From assembly GCA_902572345.1 (NCBI GenBank), contig CACGEW010000003.1:1-64000 (forward strand): a stretch of DNA of 64,000 bases, read 5' to 3'. Position numbers and translations under genes: made by a program. This DNA comes from an uncultured Pelagibacteraceae bacterium (lineage in GTDB: Bacteria > Pseudomonadota > Alphaproteobacteria > Pelagibacterales > Pelagibacteraceae). Under the pieces are notes generated by a model. The model was not told where the DNA came from and did no database searches. It worked only from the letters and a program-made list of their open reading frames with translations. Below are positions 57,064 through 64,000 of this stretch, in pieces (the stretch's first letter is position 1; each line of letters begins with the position of its first letter).

Positions 57064-58368
57064 ATGTCTAGTGAATCAATCAATACAGCTGGTGCATTTA
57101 GTCAAGCAAAAGATTTAAAAAATAGAATTTTTTTTACAATTTTAATTTTGATTATTTATCGCTTAGGAACTTATGTCCCTTTATCTGGAATAGACCCTTT
57201 AGCACTAAAAGAAATTATGTCTTCCAGTCAGAAGGGTTTACTTGGAATGTTTAATATGTTTTCAGGTGGAGCTGTAACTAGAATGGCAATTTTTGCACTA
57301 GGTATTATGCCTTATATTTCTTCCTCAATTATTGTTCAATTATTAACAGGAGTTTCAGATTACTTTAAAAATCTTAAAGAACAAGGTGAAATAGGTAGAA
57401 AAAAAATTACACAAATAACTCGATACGGAACAGTTTTAATTGCTTGCTTACAAGGGTATGGAGTGTCAGTCGGATTAGAGAATGCTGGAAATTTAGTTAT
57501 TGAACCTGGTATGTCATTTAGAATTATGACGACAATTTCACTTGTAGCGGGCACTACTTTTTTAATGTGGTTAGGTGAACAGATAACTTTAAGAGGAGTC
57601 GGTAATGGAATTTCTTTGATAATTTTCTCTGGAATTGTTGCTGAAATACCACGAGCCTTAGCATCAACTTTTGAACTGGGAAGAACTGGGGCTTTATCTG
57701 CTGTAATGATTGTAGGGATATTTATTTTAGTTATATTGACAGTTTTATTTATAGTTTTCTTTGAAAGAGCAATGAGAAAGATACTAATTAATTATCCCAA
57801 AAGGCAAGTAGGAAATAAAATGTATGGAGGAGAGTCTTCGCACCTGCCTTTGAAAATAAATACTGCTGGAGTTATACCCGCAATTTTTGCTTCCGCTCTT
57901 CTTCTCCTACCTATAACAATATCTAATTTTGGTTTCGCGGAGTCCGATACTTTTTTAAAAATATCATCAATGTTTACCCAGGGGCAGCCCTTATATATGA
58001 TGCTTTATGCATCTGGAATTATTTTCTTTTCATTTTTTTATACTTCTATAGTTTTTAATCCAAAAGAGACTGCAGAGAATTTAAGAAAATACGGTGGATA
58101 TATTCCTGGTATACGACCTGGCGAAAGAACTGCAGAATATATTGATACAATATTAACTAGATTAACTACTGTGGGAGCTTTGTATCTTACATTCGTCTGT
58201 TTGATGCCTGAGTTCTTGATTGCTAAATATCCTATTCCATTTTATTTAGGCGGAACATCCATTTTAATTGTGGTTGTTGTTGCCATGGACACTGTAACTC
58301 AAGTTCAAACAAGATTAATGAGCTCTCAATACGAGTCATTAATAAAAAAAACAAAATTTGGTAAATAA
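57064..58368 (+). CDS. secY: Preprotein translocase subunit SecY
   Basis: The translocon channel, 434 residues and about ten membrane helices. It has the plug and pore region FNMFSGGAVTRMAIFALGIMPYIS near residue 62 and TAEYIDTILTRLTTVGALYL in the C-terminal half. It pairs with SecE (34214). It ends the membrane part of the spc operon, 8 bp before adk. Confidence 0.98.
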   Translation: MSSESINTAGAFSQAKDLKNRIFFTILILIIYRLGTYVPLSGIDPLALKEIMSSSQKGLLGMFNMFSGGAVTRMAIFALGIMPYISSSIIVQLLTGVSDYFKNLKEQGEIGRKKITQITRYGTVLIACLQGYGVSVGLENAGNLVIEPGMSFRIMTTISLVAGTTFLMWLGEQITLRGVGNGISLIIFSGIVAEIPRALASTFELGRTGALSAVMIVGIFILVILTVLFIVFFERAMRKILINYPKRQVGNKMYGGESSHLPLKINTAGVIPAIFASALLLLPITISNFGFAESDTFLKISSMFTQGQPLYMMLYASGIIFFSFFYTSIVFNPKETAENLRKYGGYIPGIRPGERTAEYIDTILTRLTTVGALYLTFVCLMPEFLIAKYPIPFYLGGTSILIVVVVAMDTVTQVQTRLMSSQYESLIKKTKFGK

Positions 58369-58376
58369 TTAAGTTA

Positions 58377-58949
58377 ATGAATATTGTTATCTTTGGACCA
58401 CCCGGAGCTGGTAAAGGTACTCAGTCTAATTTTATTGTTAAAAAATATAATCTCTATCAAGTATCAACAGGCGAGCTTCTAAGAAGAGAAATATTAAATA
58501 AATCAGCTCTAGGACAAAAAATAGAAACAATCATTAATTCTGGTAATTTGGTATCAGATCAAATTGTAAGTGATTTAATAGAAAAATATATATCTAATAA
58601 AATTTATAAGAATAGATTAATATTTGATGGTTATCCTAGAAATTTAATTCAAGTAAAAAATCTTGATAATTTGTTAAAAAAATATGAACAAAAAATAAAC
58701 CTTGTTTTAAAATTATCAGTAAGTTTAGAAACTATAAAAAAAAGAATTATTGAAAGACAGTTATTAGAAAAAAGAGCAGATGATAAGGAGTCAATAGCTG
58801 TCAAAAGATATCAAATGTATGAAAAAAATATTGAGCCAGTTATAGAGTACTATAAACAATCTAATTTGTTGACAGTAGTTAATGGAGAGAAAACTATTGG
58901 TGAAATTAGTGATGAAATAAGCGGCTTAATTGAGAGTATCAAGGGTTGA
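58377..58949 (+). CDS. adk: Adenylate kinase (short type)
   Basis: A 190-residue enzyme interconverting AMP, ADP and ATP. The P-loop is GPPGAGKGTQ (residues 7-16), with AMP-binding STGELLRREI and DGYPRN. The LID region is the short type without a zinc or beta-sheet insert. The stop codon overlaps the -35 of the alpha-operon promoter. Confidence 0.96.
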   Translation: MNIVIFGPPGAGKGTQSNFIVKKYNLYQVSTGELLRREILNKSALGQKIETIINSGNLVSDQIVSDLIEKYISNKIYKNRLIFDGYPRNLIQVKNLDNLLKKYEQKINLVLKLSVSLETIKKRIIERQLLEKRADDKESIAVKRYQMYEKNIEPVIEYYKQSNLLTVVNGEKTIGEISDEISGLIESIKG

Positions 58950-58973
58950 CTTTAAGAGATTAGACAATATAAA
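58946..58973 (+). promoter_or_regulatory. Promoter of the rpsM-rpsK-rpoA-rplQ (alpha) operon
   Basis: TTGACT at 58946-58951, overlapping the adk stop, and TATAAA at 58968-58973 with a 16-bp spacer. The predicted start site near 58980 gives a leader of about 22 nt before rpsM at 59002. Confidence 0.7.
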
Positions 58974-59001
58974 TACGCAAGAAATAAAAACTCATTAATT
59001 T

Positions 59002-59385
59002 ATGGCTCGTATCGCAGGGATAAACATTCCACAAAACAAAGTTGTTAGCATAGCATTAACCTATATACACGGAATAGGTCTTTATTCATCAAAAAAAATT
59101 TGTAAAAAATTGGATATACCAGCCTCTAAAAGAGTTAACGAATTATCCGAGGAACAAGTTTTAAAAATAAGAGAATTCATTGACGCAAATCATAAAGTTG
59201 AAGGAGATTTAAGGCGAGAAGTTTCAGTTAATATAAAAAGGTTGGTTGATTTAGCGTGTTATAGAGGATCAAGACATAAAAAAAAATTACCTGTTAGAGG
59301 TCAACGAACTCAATGTAATGCTCGTACAAGAAAAGGTAAAGCGATAGCTATAGCTGGTAAAAAGTTAACACCACTTAAAAAATAA
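59002..59385 (+). CDS. rpsM: 30S ribosomal protein S13 (uS13)
   Basis: A 127-residue head protein contacting the P-site tRNA, with [26 protein letters not shown] start and [18 protein letters not shown]. It opens the alpha operon; rpsD, which E. coli keeps in this operon, is at 17314. Confidence 0.98.
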   Translation: MARIAGINIPQNKVVSIALTYIHGIGLYSSKKICKKLDIPASKRVNELSEEQVLKIREFIDANHKVEGDLRREVSVNIKRLVDLACYRGSRHKKKLPVRGQRTQCNARTRKGKAIAIAGKKLTPLKK

Positions 59386-59391
59386 TTTTAA

Positions 59392-59847
59392 ATGAGTACT
59401 AAAAACGAAAAAAATCTAAAAAAGAGTGAAGCTAAAGAAGTTAAAACCGTTGATTTAAATAAAAATAGTTCATTTAAAAAAAAGAAAAAAATTAAAAAAA
59501 ATATTACATCGGGAATAGCTTACGTATATTCTACTTTTAATAATACAATTATTTCAATTGCAGATGAAAGCGGTAACGTTATATCGTGGTCCTCTGCAGG
59601 AGCAAAAGGATTCAAAGGTTCTAGAAAATCTACACCTTATGCAGCCCAAGTTGCAGCAGATGATGCTGGCGCTAAAGCATTTGAACAGGGTTTACGCACA
59701 CTTACAGTTCAAGTAAAAGGTCCTGGGTCAGGTAGAGAAACTGCTTTGAGGTCATTACAGTCAAGAGGATTCAAGATTTTATCAATTAAAGACACAACAC
59801 CTATGCCACACAATGGAGCAAGACCACCAAAAAGAAGGAGAGTATAA
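59392..59847 (+). CDS. rpsK: 30S ribosomal protein S11 (uS11)
   Basis: A 151-residue platform protein. The core [18 protein letters not shown] starts at about residue 42, so there is a Lys/Ser-rich N-terminal extension of roughly 25 residues compared with E. coli S11. The core ends [10 protein letters not shown]. The last base is shared with rpoA. Confidence 0.97.
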   Translation: MSTKNEKNLKKSEAKEVKTVDLNKNSSFKKKKKIKKNITSGIAYVYSTFNNTIISIADESGNVISWSSAGAKGFKGSRKSTPYAAQVAADDAGAKAFEQGLRTLTVQVKGPGSGRETALRSLQSRGFKILSIKDTTPMPHNGARPPKRRRV

Positions 59848-60881
59848 TGCAGACATCATCAAATGTAATAGATAAAAATTGGAAAGCACTTATTAAACCG
59901 AATAAATTAGATATTTCAAGTAATGAAGATAAAACAGTTGCAAAAGTTGTTGCCGAACCCCTTGAAAAAGGTTTTGGCCAAACTATTGGAAATTCTTTAA
60001 GAAGGATATTGCTTTCTTCAATTCAAGGAGCTGCAGTAACAGCTATTCAAATTGACGGAGTTCTTCATGAATTTTCTTCAATTAAAGGCGTAAGAGAAGA
60101 TGTAACAGATATTGTTTTGAACGTTAAAAATTTAGCTATAAAATCGTCATCTTCGAGCTCTAAAAAAATCGTATTAGACATTAAAGGGCCCAAAGAAGTT
60201 AAAGCTAAAGATATTACACTTGTTCCAGAAATTGAAATTTTAAACCCCGAGCAAGTAATTTGCAATTTGGATGAGAAAACAAATTTTCATATGGAATTAA
60301 TGGTAAGCACCGGCAAAGGATATGTACAGGCTCCTAAAAATAAAACAGAGGATAGCCCTCTAGGCTTAATTTCTATTGACTCATTATTTAGCCCAGTTAA
60401 AAAGGTTTCATTCTCTGTAGAAAATACAAGAGCAGGAAGCGCGCTTGACTATGATAAGTTAGTAATGACTGTAGAAACTAATGGAACCGTGGACGCAGAA
60501 GACGCTATTGCATATTCTGCAAGAATTTTTCAAGATCAATTGGCAATGTTTGTGAATTTTGAAGATCCTCAAGAAGTAGTAAAAGAAGTCAAATCATCAG
60601 AACCTGAATTTAATAGAAATCTTCTTAAAAGAGTTGAAGAACTTGAACTATCAGTTAGATCAATGAATTGTTTAAAAAATGATAATATTATTTATATTGG
60701 TGATTTAGTTCAGAAAACAGAGCCAGAAATGTTAAGAACACCTAATTTTGGAAGAAAATCTCTAAATGAAATTAAAGAAGTACTTAACACTATGTCTTTA
60801 TATTTAGGTATGGAAATACCTAATTGGCCCCCAGATAACATAGCTGAATTATCTAAAAAACTTGAGGAAAATAACTATTAA
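59847..60881 (+). CDS. rpoA: RNA polymerase alpha subunit
   Basis: A 344-residue subunit with the N-terminal dimerisation domain ([22 protein letters not shown]) and the C-terminal DNA/activator-binding domain ([30 protein letters not shown]). Overlaps rpsK and rplQ by single bases (TAATG). Confidence 0.98.
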   Translation: MQTSSNVIDKNWKALIKPNKLDISSNEDKTVAKVVAEPLEKGFGQTIGNSLRRILLSSIQGAAVTAIQIDGVLHEFSSIKGVREDVTDIVLNVKNLAIKSSSSSSKKIVLDIKGPKEVKAKDITLVPEIEILNPEQVICNLDEKTNFHMELMVSTGKGYVQAPKNKTEDSPLGLISIDSLFSPVKKVSFSVENTRAGSALDYDKLVMTVETNGTVDAEDAIAYSARIFQDQLAMFVNFEDPQEVVKEVKSSEPEFNRNLLKRVEELELSVRSMNCLKNDNIIYIGDLVQKTEPEMLRTPNFGRKSLNEIKEVLNTMSLYLGMEIPNWPPDNIAELSKKLEENNY

Positions 60882-61330
60882 TGAGACATGGTATTGGCTA
60901 TAGAAAGTTAAATAAAACAAGCGAACACCGAAAAGCTTTATTTAAAAATATGCTTAACTCTTTAATTAAGTATGAACAAATTATAACTACTTTACCTAAA
61001 GCCAAAGAACTTAAACCACAAATTGACAAAGTAATAACTATTGGGAAAAAAAATATCTTGAGCAATAAAAAGAGATTATTTTCTAAACTGCAGGATAAAA
61101 AATCTGTGACAAAAGTCTTTGATGAACTATCAAAAAGATATAATTCAAGAAAAGGGGGATACTCAAGAGTTTTGAAAGCTGGATTTAGAACAGGCGATGA
61201 TGCTCCAATGGCAGTTATTGAATTAGTTGATAGAAATCCTGAAGCAAAAAAAGTAGATAAGCCCAAAAAAGTAGAGACAAAAGATAAAAAAAAAGAAACT
61301 CAACCAGAACCTAAAGTAGCAAGCAAATAA
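60881..61330 (+). CDS. rplQ: 50S ribosomal protein L17 (bL17)
   Basis: A 149-residue protein with [27 protein letters not shown] start and [26 protein letters not shown] Lys/Glu/Pro-rich C-terminal tail of about 25 residues is an extension relative to E. coli. It closes the alpha operon. Confidence 0.97.
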   Translation: MRHGIGYRKLNKTSEHRKALFKNMLNSLIKYEQIITTLPKAKELKPQIDKVITIGKKNILSNKKRLFSKLQDKKSVTKVFDELSKRYNSRKGGYSRVLKAGFRTGDDAPMAVIELVDRNPEAKKVDKPKKVETKDKKKETQPEPKVASK

Positions 61331-61340
61331 TTAAGCGTTC

Positions 61341-62240
61341 ATGCCCAAATCATACACAGTAGAAGATGATTATAATGACTCGCGTCTAGATAAATGGTTT
61401 AAAAATAAAATAATAAATTTACCTCATTCATTATTAGAGAAAATATTAAGACAAAATAAAATTAAAGTTAATAAAAAAAAAACTAAATCATCTTATAGAC
61501 TTCAAACTGGTGATTTGATTGATATTTACGACATTTCTAAGTTCAAACCTGTAGATAAAAAAGAAAAAATTAAATATTTACCTAAAAAAAAAGAAATTGG
61601 CACTTATGATGATTATGTAATTGAAGATAATGAAAATTTTATAGTAATTAATAAACCAACTGGCATACCAGTTCAATCAGGCACTAAATCATTTAAAAAT
61701 ATTATAGATATTATAAAAAATACAAAATATTTTGAAAATTCAAAACCTTTCATTGTTCACAGATTAGATAAAGAGACATCAGGCGTTTTGATAATTGCCA
61801 AAAATAGAAGGTACGCCCAATTATTTACTTCACTTTTTAGGATCAGGAAAATTCATAAAACTTATTTAGCTATAGTGTATGGAAAAGTTGATAAATCTAT
61901 AAAAGTGATGAAAGATGATTTAATTTATTACGAAAATAATAAAAAAATTTTTCAAAAAGCTATTTCGAATCTTAAAATTATCAAATCAAACGATGGTTAT
62001 TCTTACTTAGAGTTAAATCCTATTACTGGAAGAAAGCATCAATTAAGAAAACAATTACTTAAAATTGGATCACCGATAATAGGAGATGATAAATATTTTT
62101 TAAATGATAGAAAAAGAGTAAAAATTAAAAATCTTATGTTACATGCATATAAAATAAAATTTATGATTAACAACATTCAATATAATTTTAAGGCAAAGTA
62201 TAACAATCTATTCGAAGACTTTCTTAAAAAAAACTTTTAA
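61341..62240 (+). CDS. rluC: RluA-family 23S rRNA pseudouridine synthase (RluC-like)
   Basis: A 299-residue enzyme with an N-terminal S4 RNA-binding domain (SRLDKWFKNKI) and a catalytic domain with VINKPTGIPVQ and the active-site HRLDKETSGVLIIAK; the Asp of HRLD is the nucleophile. Rlu members modify several rRNA or tRNA sites, so target is uncertain. It starts 10 bp after rplQ and ends overlapping the convergent lipB by 4 bp. Confidence 0.87.
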   Translation: MPKSYTVEDDYNDSRLDKWFKNKIINLPHSLLEKILRQNKIKVNKKKTKSSYRLQTGDLIDIYDISKFKPVDKKEKIKYLPKKKEIGTYDDYVIEDNENFIVINKPTGIPVQSGTKSFKNIIDIIKNTKYFENSKPFIVHRLDKETSGVLIIAKNRRYAQLFTSLFRIRKIHKTYLAIVYGKVDKSIKVMKDDLIYYENNKKIFQKAISNLKIIKSNDGYSYLELNPITGRKHQLRKQLLKIGSPIIGDDKYFLNDRKRVKIKNLMLHAYKIKFMINNIQYNFKAKYNNLFEDFLKKNF

Positions 62241-62848
62241 ATATTATTAATATTTTTAATAAAGATATTTGCTAAATCACTCTCAAATTTTTTAGGTTTA
62301 ACTGAAATTAATTGTGTAATTGAAGTTACTTTTTTATTGTCTAAACCACATGGAACAATTTTTAAATATTGATTTAAATTATTTGAAATATTTATTGAAC
62401 AACCATGATAGGCTATCCATCTCGAAACCCTAATACCTATTGCTGCAATTTTTTTATTTTTAACCCAAATACCAATATTTTTTTTATCATTTTTGGCTTG
62501 AATTTTATAATTTTCTAAAAATTGTATTATACTTTTCTCTATTGAACTTATTAATTTTCTTATATCTTTTTTTCTTTTGTTTAAATTAATGACAAAGTAA
62601 ACAATTTTTTGCCCTGGGTTGTGCAATGTTATTTTGCCTCCTCTATTTGTTTTAATAATTTTTATTTTTTTATCTATTATTTCTTTTTTGTTGAAACTTA
62701 CCCCAGCTGTATAAGTAGTTGGATGTTCTAGGATCCATAATAATTCTCTATTTGTGCCATTTTTTAATTCTTCAACTCTTTTATTGAGATAAAGCATTGC
62801 CATTTTATAGGGTATACGTTTTTTACTAATTTTGACTTCTATACTCAT
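62237..62848 (-). CDS. lipB: Octanoyltransferase LipB
   Basis: A 203-residue enzyme moving octanoyl from acyl carrier protein to lipoyl domains. RGGKITLHNPGQ is the substrate block, KIAAIGIRVSRWIAYHG holds the catalytic Lys region, and VPCGL holds the catalytic Cys. Its 3' end overlaps the rluC-like gene by 4 bp; it is divergent from mgtE. Confidence 0.95.
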   Translation of the reverse strand: MSIEVKISKKRIPYKMAMLYLNKRVEELKNGTNRELLWILEHPTTYTAGVSFNKKEIIDKKIKIIKTNRGGKITLHNPGQKIVYFVINLNKRKKDIRKLISSIEKSIIQFLENYKIQAKNDKKNIGIWVKNKKIAAIGIRVSRWIAYHGCSINISNNLNQYLKIVPCGLDNKKVTSITQLISVKPKKFESDLANIFIKNINNI

Positions 62849-62908
62849 TTAATTTGAATTTTATCATTATATAGACTAATAGTCTCAAAAAAACTTTAAG
62901 AGGTATTT

Positions 62909-64000
62909 ATGGCTTTACCAAAATCGAGAGAGGCAAAAAAAGTCAATTTGGATTTTAACAAGGAATTTATCAGTACTTTTACTCAAAATATTGAGAGTGG
63001 AAATGTTGAATTTATCAATCAAACTTTAAAAGATTTGCACGAAGCAGATGTTGCTAATTTAATTGAAAATTTAAATCCTGATACAAGAAATAAATTAATT
63101 GAAATTGAGTCATTTAATATTGATCCAGAAATTTTTATTGAATTAAATGAGTCAATTCAAAGTGAAGTTTTGCAATTACTTTCTATAGACTCTCTTATAA
63201 AAATAATAAAAAGATTAGAGTCTGATAATGCTATTAAGATTCTTGAAAATCTATCAAAAGAAGTAAAAGAAAAAGTATTAGAAAAACTTCCTCCAAAAGA
63301 CAAATTTTTATTGGCAGAAGGTTTAAGTTACCCCGAAGACTCTGCTGCGAGAATTATGCAAAGAGAATTTACAGCAGTACCAAGTAATTGGACTGTTGGA
63401 CAAACTATAGATTATTTAAGAGAAGATAAAGATTTACCTGAAGAATTCTTAGAAATTTTTATAGTAGATAATGACTTTAAACCAATTGGAACTGTTCCTT
63501 CATCAAGAGTATTAAGAACATCTAGAGATTTAAAAATGAATTCAATAATGAGAGAAATGCCAGTTTTAATTTCAGTTAATATGGACAAAGAAGAAGTTGG
63601 CTTAACCTTTGAAAACTACAACTTAGTATCAGCTGGAGTTGTAAATAAAGAAAATAAATTAGTTGGTATGATTACAGCAGACGATGTTGTTACAGTTGTT
63701 CAAGAAGAAGCCGAAGAAGATGCATTACGTTTAGCAGGAGTTGGCGATGAAGAAATCACCGATAGTGTTATGCTAAAAACAAAAAGAAGATTTAATTGGT
63801 TATTATTAAATCTATTTACCGCTTTACTTGCAACTTGGGTAATAAGTTTCTTTGGAGCTTCAATTGAACAAATGGTAGCTTTAGCTTTTCTCATGCCAAT
63901 AGTTGCTTCAATGGGTGGAAATGCTGGGATGCAAACCCTAGCAGTAACGATACGTGCAATAGCTACCAAAGAATTATCAAAAAGTAATTTTAATCGAGTG
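62909..64000 (+). CDS. mgtE: Magnesium transporter MgtE (3' end cut by window edge)
   Basis: Starts with ATG at 62909 and is open for 364 codons to the edge. The N-terminal helical superfamily domain (LKDLHEADVANLIENL) and two CBS domains (from about SWTVGQTIDYL to MITADDVVTVV) are cytoplasmic Mg2+ sensors. The membrane part begins near residue 290 with FNWLLLNLFTALLA, and the pore signature PIVASMGGNAGMQTLAVTIRAI is near the cut. The last few helices are missing. Confidence 0.95.
   Translation, partial: MALPKSREAKKVNLDFNKEFISTFTQNIESGNVEFINQTLKDLHEADVANLIENLNPDTRNKLIEIESFNIDPEIFIELNESIQSEVLQLLSIDSLIKIIKRLESDNAIKILENLSKEVKEKVLEKLPPKDKFLLAEGLSYPEDSAARIMQREFTAVPSNWTVGQTIDYLREDKDLPEEFLEIFIVDNDFKPIGTVPSSRVLRTSRDLKMNSIMREMPVLISVNMDKEEVGLTFENYNLVSAGVVNKENKLVGMITADDVVTVVQEEAEEDALRLAGVGDEEITDSVMLKTKRRFNWLLLNLFTALLATWVISFFGASIEQMVALAFLMPIVASMGGNAGMQTLAVTIRAIATKELSKSNFNRV

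Overview
The window is a dense, AT-rich (roughly 30 % G+C by eye) bacterial chromosome segment. Intergenic gaps are very short: none exceeds about 150 bases, and many genes overlap by 1-4 bases. Gene content, protein style and reduced intergenic space suggest a streamlined marine alphaproteobacterium of the SAR11 / Candidatus Pelagibacter group. This is inference from family resemblance; there is no 16S rRNA gene in the window. No insertion sequence, prophage, integrase or CRISPR array was seen.

Layout. (1) 1-3.0 kb: a zinc uptake locus. znuA (cut by the left edge) is divergent from znuC-znuB-zur, with two tandem Zur-box-like palindromes between them. (2) 3.1-4.9 kb: a glycine betaine/proline-type ABC binding protein and permease with no ATPase gene beside them. 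(3) 4.9-8.4 kb, minus strand: a HAD phosphatase, a LysE-family exporter, the methylcitrate-cycle genes prpB-prpC and a 61-residue membrane protein. (4) 8.5-17.3 kb, plus strand: a GlmU acetyltransferase-only protein, glmS, a mini beta-carbonic-anhydrase-like protein, class II DAHP synthase, nadE, cysS, citramalate synthase and a TrmJ-type methyltransferase. (5) 17.3-18.7 kb: rpsD with its own promoter, abutted by a very AT-rich SAM methyltransferase gene. (6) 18.7-25.9 kb, minus strand: one compact run sfsA-map-purB-purC-purS-purQ-purL-bolA-grxD. (7) 25.9-31.7 kb: a CinA-type protein, a family-9 glycosyltransferase, a large autotransporter-like protein, tRNA-Leu, NAD kinase and tRNA-Thr. (8) 31.8-62.2 kb: rlmB, then an almost unbroken gene-expression supercluster. 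It runs tRNA-Tyr, tRNA-Gly, tuf, tRNA-Trp, secE, nusG, rplKAJL, rpoBC, str, S10, spc (to secY-adk), then the alpha operon (rpsM-rpsK-rpoA-rplQ) and a pseudouridine synthase. (9) 62.2 kb to the end: lipB, and mgtE cut by the right edge.

Most of the window is core genome. The parts most worth a second look are: the 995-residue protein at 27682-30669, which appears to join a beta-helix passenger and an outer-membrane barrel to a C-terminal coiled coil and a transmembrane helix, so it might bridge the two membranes; the His-rich zinc binder with a 54-bp tandem repeat under a double Zur operator; the GlmU half-protein; the betaine transporter lacking its ATPase; and candidate RNA structures at 12813-12843 (before nadE), 36967-37002 (rplL/rpoB) and 45360-45398 (before rpsL).
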